Assembly: GCA_023653785.1 (NCBI GenBank)
Contig: JAMKCH010035886.1
Location: forward strand, 1 to 64,000
DNA from: Ophioderma brevispina
Lineage: Eukaryota > Echinodermata > Ophiuroidea > Amphilepidida > Ophiodermatidae
Reading direction: 5' to 3'
Length of the DNA: 64,000 nucleotides
Shown: positions 34,325 through 45,866 of the stretch, piece by piece
Numbering within the stretch: the stretch's first letter is position 1
Layout of the letters: every line of letters begins with the position of its first letter
Notes under the pieces: model-generated
Seen by the model: only the letters and a program-made list of their open reading frames with translations
The model's database searches: none
What the model was told of the DNA's origin: nothing
Position numbers and translations under genes: made by a program

Positions 34325-34530
34325 GTTGCCGCAATTGCCGCAATTAAGTCTGAACTTGACGAAATGCGCATGTAGCGTGCGAAAATCGCCTAATTTACTT
34401 CAATTTTGCCAAATATATGCTCCAAATTGGTCAAAATTCCCTCAAGAAGAGGGTTGAAAATGCATATTTTGGTCCATATCGTCCCGCTTTTTCGAGCAAG
34501 AGGGGGAAACTTGCCCCCCGCCGTTCACTA
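34325..34530 (+). repeat. Dispersed repeat E, copy 2
   Basis: Matches 24905-25090 (CAATTAAGTCTGAACTTGACGAAATG, TTGAAAATGCATATTTTGGTCC, TCGTCCCGCTTTTTCGAGC). It ends CCGTTCACTACGCCACTA, which resembles a hAT terminus CAGTGGCGTAGTGAACGG in reverse with its last base changed. The repeat may therefore be a hAT-type non-autonomous element with the left end missing. Confidence 0.6.
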
Positions 34531-34949
34531 CGCCACTATTACACAGGCCTTAAATTAACTACAGGCCTATAGCATTTGCATGTATTTTTATCCCATTTGT
34601 ACACTGTAACACTATAATTTGTAGCTAAATAGTTTTAAATAAAATATACAACATTTTGGAAAATGGTCCTTTATCAAATGTAAAGTAATGACCAGTGCTA
34701 TTGTTTACAAAACAGACAATGCGTAACACATACAAAATGGACAAGCGCAAGTGTTAGTGGGTGAGCGCATTAATAAAGGTGTGTATCACATGCAAAAGCT
34801 ACAAAAGAGCAAACGAGCACAGAGCGCAAGTGGACAAAATCTCAGTTTTGATGGAGTAAAGCTAAGTGTGTGGGGGGGGGCAGGGTTGTGGATAGGGTCA
34901 CCAACCTTTAAGACTAAAAAAATCACCAGAACACAGAAGAATTTTCCTT

Positions 34950-36120
34950 TTAAGTGCTGACATATAACACCAATGGCAGAATAACTGCAGAGGTAATACA
35001 CGATTTTAGAGCTGTATTCATCGCTGACTCAGAGAACGACCTGCAAACCTTGATTGAGACAAAGTGCCATCTGCTAGCAAGGATAATATGGGATGGAGAT
35101 CAGTTATACCTAACAAAAAAGCTATGGTATTTCCCGGATGACCAGTCTCCAGTAAAGAACCAGCTTGATGGTTCACCCACTTGAGCAGGGTAACAGTTCA
35201 CGATTGGGAGTAACGCTAACAACATCAAACGACTCCACCAGCGAAATCAAAAGCAGATTTATTGGCATCAACAAGCCTAGGGAAATTACAGCGACTCTGG
35301 AGTGATAAAGACATCGCACTCTCCACCAAATTACGACTAGTTAATTCACTAGTCAACCCGTGCCTTCTGTATGGCTCTGAAAAAACCGGACCATCAATAA
35401 ACGAAATGACTATGAAGAAGTTGGAAGGCATTGGAGATGCGAGCTAAAGAAAAAATCCGTAATTATCAGCTGGAAGGATAAGCGCCGGAATGGGAAGAAG
35501 AAGTTCTGTCACGAATAGCGCCTGCCACTTCAACCAAAAAAGGGATCCTAGCTGCACCACGGAAAAAATCCTAAGCGCCCTCCCCGTTTGTCCATCTCAC
35601 CTTTCGTCCTCTTCCTAACCCACCCATGCCCCTGCAATCTTCCTCTCCCCCTCTCCCCCGCTCTTTTTGCCTCCTTCCACTTTCCTCTTTCCATCCTTCG
35701 CTCCCCTCTCTCCCCCTTCACCCTTTTATTCCTCCTCTAGCCCCATCCCCACATCCTCCTTACCGCTTCTGCTTCCCCTCACCCCTTTCCCCCTTTTCTC
35801 CACCTTACTTCCGTACTCTGCTTCTTTTTTCTGAAATTACTCCTTCGAAGCGGACATGGGTTTGGTCAATTGGTGAAGAATGAACAACATCCGCCTTCCC
35901 AAACGCATTTTTATGGAACACTTGTCGAAGGCACAAACAGACGGGACGACCAAGGAAGAGATGGGAAGATAACATCATTGTGGGCACCACCTGTCACAAG
36001 GCATATTTGGAAGCGCAAGATGGAAATTAGTGGTTCTTAAATTTGTTCGAGGAGGAGGGAGCCAACGTACTATGGGACATGGTGCACAGATAGATTAGAT
36101 AGATTAGATAGATAGATCTT
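34950..36120 (+). mobile_element. 3' part of a third LINE (post-RT region)
   Basis: Frame-shifted translation gives a FIADSENDLQTLIE segment (about 35015-35055, equivalent to the FADD-helix region), TSEIKSRFIGI (35238-35270), GKLQRLWSDKDIALSTKLRLV and LLYGSEK (35280-35390), EEEVLSRIAPATS (35493-35535), NNIRLPKRIF (35884-35915) and GRPRKRWEDNII (35944-35980). The order 'TK..L..SLV...LLYG.E', 'NE.VLSR', 'RLPK', 'GRPR.RW.D' is the standard C-terminus of a large LINE group. It ends in a GATAGATTA tail (36090-36117). Many frameshifts make it dead. Confidence 0.78.
35580..35840 (+). repeat. C/T-rich low-complexity insertion in the LINE fragment
   Basis: About 260 bases of almost pure pyrimidine (CCTCTCCCCC, CTTCACCC, CCCTCACCCC words) separate the EEEVLSR and RLPKRIF segments of the LINE remnant, where related elements have a short spacer. 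The Pro/Ser-rich frame it produces is not a protein domain. Confidence 0.65.
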
Positions 36121-38510
36121 CAAAAATTTATCTCACAAATTAAATTTTCGACTTTCTTTGAGGTCCAATTGCAGTACGAGACAGTAAATTAAAGGGATTA
36201 ATTAAATCCAAACATCGAAAAAAATCATCAACAATTCATATTTTTATATATTTTTGTTACTGGTATGGATAGGCGACATAACCTGCACGGGGTTGGCTTG
36301 AAAATCTGTGTATTAAAGACATGCAGTACTTTTATCTGATTCTGTAATTTCTATAGGTGCATATCAAAAATTCCGACTTGAGATCAAACAGGGCCTTTCC
36401 CCGTTGAATATCACAGATTTTCAGCGTGATATTGTGCACATGATCAATACATTTTGACGTCAAACAAAACATTATTGATCTTTGTTTATCTGTACGGTGT
36501 AACCACAACCGCTTTTGAGGCAGATTTTGAGACGCCGTCCCTGTATGTCTATTTTGGGAGATGGTATGACAAACTTTCCTCAATACTTCAATTTTTCACT
36601 ATTGGTGATGTTTATACATTAAAGCAGTTAATATGGAATTGTACACACTTATCCCTGGCTTTATATGCATTTCCACATTTTTTTTATTCTTTCGCATTAT
36701 TCGCGGCTAATCCCTTTAAGATCCCCATGATGTGGCTACTTACTTTAAAAAAGCTGCACAGCTCACATGCAATGCACCTTAAATTAGAATATAATAAAAA
36801 GACTGTCCAAGTTCTCAGCAGGTAATGGTTAAATCCAAACCATAGGCATTATCTGAATCTTGCCATAAAGGAAATCACAGTTGATAGGCGGCTTTGCTGA
36901 ATGCCTGATGACCCATTCCGGTTTGGCCTACATTCTAAAGCGCCCTACATTTCCCCTTGGTGGCATCATTGTATTTTCTGTTGTTATTTTTTCCAGAGGA
37001 AAACATGGAACATGTGGTTGGTATTGATCGATGGGCTTTAAGATTAGTCCCAGGAGCACCAAGATGTATTCCAACACGAATGGTGTGATTGCTGTCACTA
37101 CTCAAGAACCATCAAAGACAGTGATTGACTGAACATTGACATGCCTTCATGCATTGTTTTTCACGTTGACACTAGACTACAGGCCAATTACTGGGTTCAG
37201 GTTTAGGGAAAGCGTTTCGTCTGTAACATTTCTGGCTACTATCCAATTGGGGAAATGCCAACTGATTCCCTGGTTTTCCCCTCGGGCATCAAAACTCCCA
37301 CCCTAATCCATAGATACTTTGGCAGATAAGGGGTTGGTTATAAGGTGCCCCAGAATATTCTTCCCTTTGCACTTAATTGCAGCTTGTGGGTAAAACAATG
37401 ACCTTGTTTTTTCCACAATTAGGTTTTAAATTGGGTCAAAATCTAACTTAATGGTGTCATGAGGGGGCGGGGCTGTAAAATTAATATACTGAAAAACATG
37501 GTCACACTAGCTTAAATTTAAAGCTTTAGATTCCAGAATCCAATAGATTATATTTAGTGTCGTATTTTGTTTGGAACAATGGCAAAATGGGGGTTGGGGC
37601 TAAATTTGAATAAATAATTGTGCCCTGGTTTTAGGTCGTATTTTGAACTGGTGTGAAATTGGAATTTTCAAATGCATTTTTCTCCAAATTTCTATGAACA
37701 AAATGTTGCAAACAAATTGCTGTAAAATGGCATTTTTCCTCACCATATTAAGTACTAAAATTAAGAATTCGAAATGGCTGATATTGGAATTTTTCCCATA
37801 GAGGTCCAGAGGAAGCTTGGCAACCTCCAAAATCCTACATCTATATAGTATGGAGCATTGGGTGTCCTGCCCTGCCCGGGCAAAAACATGGCAAATCATA
37901 AAACTATTTAAAATCACAAATACCCAACACTAGAGAAAATAATGCACGGTTTTGATCACTGAGCCTCTTGAGATACATCAAATTAGCAACAATAGCAGAC
38001 ATAATGCATTACTTCTAGGTGTGGGCACCATCTGGTCAAATAATTCACAGCATATTACTTAGACCATGGGTGGGTCTTCCCACAGCAAAATCCTATCATT
38101 TAGGCATGGAATGGCTGGTGGCGGGGGGTAGCCCTCAAATTTTACAACAGTCCACTTTTGCCCAGGGCCATTTTTTGTGATAAGATATTCTACAAGTCCA
38201 TAAATGGTGTTATTTTTTTGGGAGTAAGGGGGTCAGATCTACTTTTTAGGGCACAAGGAAATTTTCTAAGCGAGAAGGTTTCAAGGTTTATTGGACAAAC
38301 AATAGGAAAAGGTAACCAAAACCTACTTGCGGCTTTTCACTTCATGTTGATTTAATACGGTTGGAAAGCTTCTAAATATGCAAAAATCCTGGTTTTCGAC
38401 AACAAAATGGTGGCGCACTTTCCAAAAATCTCCTCGTGTCACTAACTGAAAAAGGTTCACCTAGCAGTAGCAGTCCTGCACCCACTCCCCAATCAAACCT
38501 GGCTATGCCA
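36121..38510. other. No gene recognised
   Basis: AT-rich DNA. The largest frame, 36454-36825 (123 codons), is opposed by another frame and shows no domain. 36400-36560 contains GATATTGTGCACA / GACGCCGTCC words of unknown type. 37000-37110 follows a TTTTTTCCAG acceptor-like site but its frame closes after 30 codons. Confidence 0.45.
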
Positions 38511-38546
<36 letters not shown>

Positions 38547-38561
38547 GGGGGGGGGGGGGGG
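38511..38561 (+). repeat. Poly-G tract of 50 G with a single T
   Basis: 35 consecutive G (38511-38545), one T, then 15 G. It follows CTATGCCA. Such a tract can form G-quadruplexes in vitro and is difficult to sequence, so its length may be unreliable. Confidence 0.85.
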
Positions 38562-38959
38562 TGTAGACAAATATAGGTTCTATTATTTACTTGTATAAAG
38601 CCTTTGAAAGTTCTTTTTCTGATTTACATTCAAGAAATATTAATCAGGAGAAGAGTTCCTGAAAAAAAATTTGCAGAATACTAAAATCTAAAGTATTGCA
38701 TAGTGCATGTGTATGTGGACCAGAGTGCTCCATGCCAAGGAAGGCAGTTTTTTGGGTTATGTATCCACTATTTTGTATTGTATTCTCAATTGTTAACTAC
38801 CTTGCCTTTACCTCATTTGTATATGCACAGGTGTGAAATACTAAGCAAGAATTGTCATCTACACATTATGGATATTGCAAAGTGTACTATGTAGTTTGAT
38901 TGGTTGGGGAATCTTTTGATATATATTCATGTTAGCACATTTCATACTACCATTCTACA

Positions 38960-39628
38960 TAAGGTGGGTCCCATAGAGGGCTCAAGAGAGATTAAATTGG
39001 AATGAAAAATCATTTTTGTTAATAGATGGTTAGGATAAAACAAATGAACACCAATGATGTGTTTTTGTCTAACAATTGGTTTTATCTGTTAGATATGTAA
39101 AAATCACAAAATACAGTATTTTTTTCATATTTTTACATTTTGAATTTTTATTTCCAAACCCTACATCCTATTTCCATTTTCTTTGCAGATTATGAAAGCT
39201 GGTGTACTTTTACATGATTTCCCTGCTGTGGGTATTGCAAAAATGTTCATAATTCAAGATAGATTTTTTTCCAAAAATCTGTTCAAATCCGCTTTTTGTG
39301 AAAAACTGCCCATATCTTAAATTATGAATATTTCTATGATATCCGCAGCAGGGGAATATTGTAAAAGTACACCAGCTTTCATAATCTGTAAAAAATATAA
39401 ATAGGATGTAGGGTTTTCAAATTAAAATTCAAAATGTAAAAATATGAAAAAAATGCTGGATTTTGTGATTTTTACATATCTGACAGCTAAAACCATCATG
39501 AATCATGTGATTGTTCAACAAATGCCCATATCATTGATGTTAATTTGTTTTATTATAACCATCTATTGACAAAAGTTATTTTTCATTACTATTTAATCAC
39601 TCTTGAGCCAGCTATGCGACCCACCTTA
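38960..39628. mobile_element. 669-bp foldback element with ~300-bp arms
   Basis: Left arm (38960-39262) and right arm (39318-39628) are inverted copies from TAAGGTGGGTC at the left edge to GACCCACCTTA at the right. They share ATGAAAAAT, AATAGATGGTTA, AGATATGTAAAAATCACAAAAT, TTACATTTTGAATTTT, CCCTACATCCTATTT and ATTATGAAAGCTGGTGTACTTTTAC. The loop is ~55 bases. No coding. A transcript would form a long dsRNA hairpin. Confidence 0.85.
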
Positions 39629-40039
39629 TCACACAAAATCCTTGTCTAATCTAGGAGTCAGATCCTAATTGTAACACATAACATTTTAACATTGATGAAA
39701 TTTGGACTATATTAAGATTTTGACAAGTGGCAAAAAGCAAGTAAACAAACAAACACACAACACAAAACAAAGATGGCTACTCACTTGTTGGATCTAGTCC
39801 TGCACTGAATTTGAGTTTCTGTGGCTATTCAGCATACCAGTGACACACCCAATTCAATAATTATTAAGCTGTTCAGTAAACAAACAAATGCAAAATCAAA
39901 ATATTAAAATTGGATGACTTTTCAGCTGGGGCATAACACATGGTATGGTCACATGGTATAGCCAAGATTTACCTGGGGGGCAAGCTTTTGCAGTTTCAAA
40001 CCATATCAGGGGATTTATATTTAAAGGGAGATGCCCAAT
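39629..40039. other. No feature seen
   Basis: AT-rich, with a CAAACAAACAAACAC microsatellite-like patch at 39742-39762. Confidence 0.45.
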
Positions 40040-40350
40040 TTAATGATATACATTTTTTATCCTGATTAAATTACATTATTACATTATTTAACGGGTGATA
40101 CTATAGCCAAATTTAATTTTTTCATCTTGACCCCAATACCCCATCTGTAAAGTTTTGTGTCAATATTTCGTACTTGAAAGTGATTTTGTAAGTCCATTAT
40201 AATAATGTGTAAAAATTAAATATTGGTTGACCAAAATAGGCACATTTCACTCATAAAAATCCAAAACAAACAACTTTTTCAAATGGTTAATGAGAAAAAT
40301 TGTAGCTTTCTTCAGAAACCAATGTTTTAACCACTTTTGGTAAAAACCTG
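40040..40350 (-). repeat. Dispersed repeat D, copy 3
   Basis: TTGACCCCAATACCCCATCTG, TTAAATATTGGTTGACCAAAAT, CACATTTCACTCATAA and GAGAAAAATTGTAGCTTTCTTCAGAAACCAA align with copy 2 at 21360-21680, same orientation. Confidence 0.68.
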
Positions 40351-40555
40351 AGGTCTTGGGGATGAGGCTTTTATATAGATAACTAATCATGCTAATAGAC
40401 TGTCTATGTGGTATAGGCAATGTCCACACTTTTTCAGTGTTTGCTGGTTTCTGTTTTGTTTTTCAACAGACTGCACCTGGCAGCAGGGTGTAGAATACCT
40501 AAGCTTCCCATAAATCCTGGAATTTCCCTCAAATCCCCCCAAAAAAAAACAGAAT

Positions 40556-40928
40556 ACTGGTGCCACCGCTGCACATTGGGCCAGAATGAAGCAAAAGTGT
40601 GCCAAAACTTAATAACTCTCTTTGCAAAGCCTTTACATCTCAATATATAGAAGCATAGATTAATTAGAATTATCTTTAAAGAGATACAGCATGTTGATTG
40701 CATATTGATGTTTTTAAGCTTGGAAACAATTTTAGACCAATTTTGAACTTTAACTGGAGAAAATAATAACTTAAAAATATACCAGAGTTGAAAAACTCTT
40801 GGAATATATTCTTGAGAGCACCTTCTTTCCAAAGAGCAATAAAAAATAAAAACATTAGTGGTCACCAAATTAGGGTTTTGGCACACTTTGACTCTGCCCT
40901 GGCCCTGGCCCACTGTGCGCTGGTCATT
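40556..40928. mobile_element. ~373-bp element with ~55-bp imperfect inverted ends
   Basis: GGTGCCACCGCTGCACATTGGGCCAG..AAAGTGTGCCAAAACTTAAT on the left is inverted as ATTAGGGTTTTGGCACACTTTGACT..GGCCCACTGTGCGCTGGTC on the right (a CCTGGC duplication lengthens the right arm). The 184-codon minus frame across it (40434-40988) is fortuitous. Confidence 0.6.
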
Positions 40929-41539
40929 AGAGTGCAGTGATACATGTATATACAACAGGGATATGCAACTCACCCGCACTGCAAACACAACTGATACACA
41001 AATTGAGAATGCTAGTGAGTCTCGTGCATAACCAATGTATTGTCTTTGTTACCCATGTAGGAATACCGGTACACAATAATAAGTGGTAAAGGCTCATACC
41101 TTTGGCTATAATTTATGCAGAAAAATCTGCTCATGTAGATCAGGGTTGAACATCATCTACCAATAGTTAATTCTGGCTATTTGTCTCCATTATAAACACA
41201 TTTGCAATTGACACCTTTTAATTAGCAATGGAACTATTTCTAACACAAATTGCCTCATAAATCCACATTTGGTTTGCCCATGCAATTCTGGGATGAGCCC
41301 AGTTTTATTATCTTGCACATTACTTAACGACAGTTAAGTTAAAGTTCTGGTTCTAGTTGGTTAAGTTGACATTGTGCAAAAGCACATTCCATTGAATCAT
41401 AAACAACACAGACAAAATCTACAAATGTTAAATTTCTACTCCTCTTTAAGGCAAATATGATTATAATTGTAATGTTTTAGAGCATTGTGTTTAAAGGTAT
41501 ATTTTATGTGAGTCTGTATTTCTTGGGGGGGGGAATGTG
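40929..41539. other. No feature seen
   Basis: AT-rich DNA without visible repeat partner or coding sequence. Confidence 0.4.
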
Positions 41540-41720
41540 TCCCTATTTTGGTTGACCAATATTAATTTTACAGAGTATTCAATGGGGGCTTATAAAATTG
41601 TGTTTTTAGCTCTCACATCAAAATGGATTGAAATATGGGGTTTGGGGGTGAAGGCCCTTCTATCAAGATGAAAACTTTATCTTAAATTAGGCTATCCCCT
41701 TTTAAAAAAAAGGCATATTG
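41540..41720 (+). repeat. Dispersed repeat D, copy 4 (partial)
   Basis: TTTGGTTGACCAATATTAATTTTA, TTTTTAGCTCTCACATCAAAATGGATTGAAATATGG and GGTGAAGGCCCTTCTATCAAGATGAAAA align with copy 1 at 18060, same orientation. Confidence 0.68.
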
Positions 41721-41979
41721 CTTGAAGTGGTATTAAATATCAACTCTGTAATCCGCAACCGCCGGTTTTACCTTTTCCTTATTTTGAAAAAAATTAAAAA
41801 TATTAAACATATACAAAAATAGAGACCTACAAAAGATTACTACTAGTACGACAGCCCCTCCCCCATAGCCTCCTAATATGTCACCTGAATATGATCACTC
41901 CCGACAAGTCCTGCCCAGGACTTTCACAGTCATCTGCAAACTACTGTAACAAATTTTGTTAAAACTTATAGGCTATTTG

Positions 41980-42110
41980 GCCTAATTGTGGTCTGAACAC
42001 ATCCTGGCTGGAGGAAACTTATTCCAAAAATAAGGTCAGCAGAGGGCAGCATGCACTGTTACAGCTCTTGGAGATATCTGAACTAGACTCTGGCGCTTTC
42101 TGTAAAAACC
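41980..42110 (+). repeat. Repeat G copy 1 with CTCF-like core
   Basis: TTGGCCTAATTGTGGTCTGAACACATC..CAGCAGAGGGCAGCATGCACTGTTACAGC is repeated at 43530-43660. TCAGCAGAGGGCAGC (42036-42050) resembles a CTCF core with the first C changed to T. Confidence 0.55.
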
Positions 42111-42600
42111 TGATTTGTTTTATGCTCCCCAGCTATGGGGATCAGGGCAGAATATGATAGCTATGGGTAAAGAGACATGGGACGTCATAGAGTTGGATAA
42201 GAGCTACCTTTTTACTGCATTGTGATCCAGAAGTGAATGAAATGCAGATGGCTAAGGTCAACCTCAATCAATGTGGTAACAGCCCAAAGGCCTGGTTGGT
42301 TGTCCTATAAATGATTTGTAGTATAAGTATGACTTCCCACTACCTCATTCATAAAAAAAAATAAAAAAGCAAACAACACTGGGGTTGGCTCTTCATTTGA
42401 GTGTACAAATTGTTTGGTCATGTATTACACACTTTTTTTTTTGAGTCAAGATTTTGAGATTATTATGTCAAATAATGGCAACATCAAATTTAGGATTTTG
42501 ACACCCTCATCAAATGATATAAGAGCCACTTTTTCTACTTCTGGAAATGTTTAACATACTCTCTAAATGTAAAAGAGAAAATTTCCACTCGATCAAGGAG
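42111..42600. other. No feature seen
   Basis: AT-rich DNA between repeat G and MITE family F. Confidence 0.4.
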
Positions 42601-42967
42601 TTAAAGACACTACCAGTGATTTACCCAAGAGAGTCAAAATATTTGAAAATTTGCAGAAATAGCTTAAAAGTGAAGGATAAGTCTGTAGAATTCTTGTAAG
42701 TTATTTTTCCCAACTGAAAAATTGTAAGAAAGGGAAGAAAAGAGCAGTGTTCAAAGATATGAATCTCCATACAATTACGTGTAGTAATAAGTGTCCGTTC
42801 GGAGAGTAATGACTAAAATGTCCGATTTTTGTCCTTATTAGGTTGCTTTTGGTCTTGCCACTTGTAGGGTATGTTAGGATATCTATCCTTGCTGCAAACA
42901 TTCAAAAATCAGATTTTTGATGATTTTTTGATTTTCCGATTTAGCAAATCACTGATAGTGCCTTTAA
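42601..42967 (+). mobile_element. MITE family F, copy 2
   Basis: TTAAAGACACTACCAGTGATTT at the left and AAATCACTGATAGTGCCTTTAA at the right are near-perfect inverted ends of ~22 bases. The internal AATAGCTTAAAAGTGAAGGATAA is shared with 31585-31950. Confidence 0.82.
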
Positions 42968-42984
42968 ATGAGGAACAGCACATT

Positions 42985-43185
42985 TTTGAGTGGAAATACA
43001 CTGAAATGTGAAAAAGTTGACTTTCTATGGCAATATTCCACTATTTTCAGAGTGAACAATTCACTTTCACACTCATTTTAGAGTGAAATCTTACCACTCA
43101 AAAGGTGTTGTCCTCCATTCCAAATTTTCACTCTTTATTTCTTTCTTTTTAACTCTTTCCACTCGATTACATTTAGAGAGTAATT
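42985..43185. mobile_element. GAGTGAA/TTCACTC-rich MITE family H, copy 1
   Basis: Repeated AGAGTGAA and TTCACTC words in both orientations, and GTGTTGTCCTCCATTCCAAATTTTC, match 55490-55765 (GTGTTGTCCTCCGTTTAACTTTTT). Approximate boundaries. Confidence 0.6.
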
Positions 43186-43201
43186 ACAAGTACCGGTAAA
43201 T

Positions 43202-43342
43202 GGCTTACTGTATTTTGCAAAACGGAACAAAACGAAACGCTCATTGGATTACATGCTTTATTCTGTTATGCACGGTATGTATGCATGACGGAATAAAGCG
43301 TGTAAATCAATGGGCGCTTCGTTTCGCAAAATACAGTAAGCC
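43202..43342. mobile_element. 141-bp near-palindromic hairpin MITE
   Basis: GGCTTACTGTATTTTGCAAAACG at the left and CGTTTCGCAAAATACAGTAAGCC at the right are inverted. The inversion continues through ACGAAACGC, CATTGGATTACA and GCTTTATTC to the centre near 43272. Almost the whole element is one hairpin. Directly adjacent to family H. Confidence 0.85.
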
Positions 43343-43529
43343 CAGTAAACCATTTTCCCAACTCAAAAACAACTAACACTGGGATTGATTCTCCCATCAC
43401 AAGTTTTAGAATGAAAAAATACTGCTTGATAACATTACACTCATAAATATTTTGTTAAGATTTTGTAATTTTGTGTTAAACCAACAAAGGTTCAAATTCA
43501 GGGCTGTTTATTTCGATGTGAGGTATCTC

Positions 43530-43660
43530 ATATGGCCTGATTATAGTCTCAACACCTCTGGTCTCAACACAGCATGGGGAATTAATTTTAGTCTGAAAAT
43601 AATGCCAGCAGAGGGCAGCATGCACTACTACAGCACATGCAGATATTTAAACTATACAAT
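43530..43660 (+). repeat. Repeat G copy 2 with strong CTCF-like core
   Basis: ATATGGCCTGATTATAGTCTCAACACC and CCAGCAGAGGGCAGCATGCACTA match copy 1 at 41980-42110. CCAGCAGAGGGCAGC at 43605-43619 is a textbook match to the CTCF core. Its presence in a repeated sequence means the family may spread such sites. Confidence 0.6.
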
Positions 43661-45468
43661 GTATCTATGCACCTCATTTGCCAAATTACATTATAACTTA
43701 GTATATATATTTATGCTATGTACAGGAAAATCAAAATTTTCTGGGGCCAATTTAGTCAGTGATTTTGGGCGTCAATTGTAATAGCTGTCACAATTTGTTA
43801 CAACTGTGGTGACCAGGGTTATTGTTTATTGACTTTGTTTGCCAAAGGTAGATAGGCCTATTTAGTAAATAAAATTTTGGGCTTTTACTATTGATCCCCA
43901 AGTATGTTACAATTGACTCAGGCAATGGTACACTCAGCTTCAAAGCTATATTATGCTTGATTGAAATTCTAGTGTAATTTCAAACCAATATTTCACCCTT
44001 TCAGCTTAAGTTATAGTTACTGTACCTAAATTGTGGTAGGTATCTGTTATTTCCAGATTGCTCATGCTCATACCAACAATTTGACACCAATTTTGTCAAG
44101 ATTGAAGCATTTTGGACCCCTGTACAATGACCAATAAAAAGTTCAATGACCTTCATAACATTATCACCCATATCTCTGTAACTGAACATCCAGATATGCC
44201 AAACTATATATTTTCTGATTCCTTATGATGAGATGACTCATTTGAGATACTTTTCAACAAAATTGACCCACTTAATCTCTCTTAATCCAAGATGGCCGCA
44301 AAATGGACCCCTTGAGACAATATTTGATTTTAATAACTTCAAAATTCTTTAAGATGTCATAGGGATTCTAAAAAAATAGTTTTGGGGGGTGCATGGAAAC
44401 CCATATAAGGTCGATTTTCATGAAAACGGTTGCTGTTGCATGTCCAGATATTTTGTGTCTTTGGTTAATAAAACTTTTAAACAATGCTCTATTGGAACAA
44501 AATGGTAATATTTTGATAGGAGATGTTGAGCTGCATTTGGGCATATATAGTTTGCCATGCTTTCCATTATCTTTTCTATGAGATATTTGCCTTCAAACAT
44601 CAAACGAGAGCATCAAGGATGCTGTGGCTTACTCCAGATTTGTGGTGTTGAGTTGTACAATGAAGTGAAACCATTTATAGGTAGGCCTACAAGCAACAAA
44701 TGGCATGCTAAGTGATAATTCCCATATCCTAACGTCCCTTAACTGCATTTTTTCCACTTTTCGAAAAATCACGGAGCGAACCCGTCTTGTTTTTAGGGAG
44801 AAATTGCCCCTAGATCTAACAAATAATGCTACCACCTTTTTTGCGGTGATCGTCAGGTATGTAGTCTTTTCCGAAAAGGATGTTAGGGATATAGGCCTAT
44901 AGCCAGTGAAATTTGTTCATTGTTAAGGCCAATCAAAAAATCAAGTTTGTTTCCAGTAGGTAGTCCAAAAACCTAAATGTAAAATGCACTTTTCATTTTA
45001 ATTTAAAAAAATAAAGAAATTGAAAAGGGTTTCCCAAGAAATTGCTCAAATTGGCTAAATGGCAAGTCAAGACAGTTGCAAATCATACTTGATTGTCCAA
45101 TTATTAGTTTATAAAACAAAAATATTGATTTTGGATCACTTGGAAATCTTATCATTTCTGTTTTTGTCTAAAAATGCAAATCTCCTCAGTAAATAAAAGA
45201 AAAACAACAAAATATGGTAAAATGGCTCCAAATTAAATGTATGTGGCCTACTATTGGCAACAAACTTGAATCCCCTGCTGATGCCACTACTCCATCACCC
45301 AACCCATCACCCAACCTATTGGATCCTGTATCCATCAATTACCTGACTACCCCCACCCATCAACCAACAACTCCACCACACCATGGAATACTGACTTTGT
45401 CCTTGTCAACCACTGATTTCAGTACTCCATCAACCAGGGGCAGCAAAACGCTACAAGACTAACTAAGA
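43661..45468. other. No gene; one dispersed-repeat fragment
   Basis: 44100-44290 (GACCCCTGTACAATGACC, TATCTCTGTAACTGAACATCC, TTTTCTGATTCCTTATGATGAGA) resembles the interior of the transposon at 25731-26839. The Pro/Thr/Ser-rich frame at 45214-45462 (repeated CCATCACCCAACC words) is low complexity. Confidence 0.5.
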
Positions 45469-45866
45469 CCTGGGTCACACGAACGACGACGTCGCATTTA
45501 CTACAATAAATTCAATGTCGTACTTAATTACGACATTGGATTATCACCATCATCAAATGGGGTCACATGAATTACGACATCGCATTAACTACAATGTCGT
45601 AATTAACTACGAGATGGGATTATTACATTCATCTCACTGTATTTCATATAACAGTTATACATGATTACAACGACGACATGCGGTCATACAGGTTTTTACT
45701 GCAGAACTTAATCCTCTACCACAATAAAATTCAAACTCAACGACGGAAATTATCCTCGTTCACTTTTTTAATGCGACGACAAACTTTATTGTAATAAATT
45801 CCGGTCACACGAATTACGACAGCAAAAATTATTGTTAGTAAATGCTGAGTGCGTTCGTGTGACCTC
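45469..45866. mobile_element. ~400-bp MITE with CCTGGGTCACACGAACG ends
   Basis: CCTGGGTCACACGAACGACG at the left and GCGTTCGTGTGACCTCC at the right are inverted. The interior is CpG-rich for this region and repeats TCACACGAATTACGAC and TCACATGAATTACGACATCGCATTAACTAC words. No coding. Confidence 0.78.

Noticed and set aside
35626..35883. Proline/serine-rich protein
   Set aside because: It is the translation of a pyrimidine-only low-complexity tract within a LINE remnant.
36990..37115. Exon after TTTTTTCCAG
   Set aside because: The open frame closes after about 30 codons with no donor site before the stop.
40434..40988. 184-codon minus-strand open frame, one of the longest in the window
   Set aside because: It crosses the edge of a TIR element, has no domain, and its Cys/Phe/Ile/Lys composition is what AT-rich DNA gives by chance.
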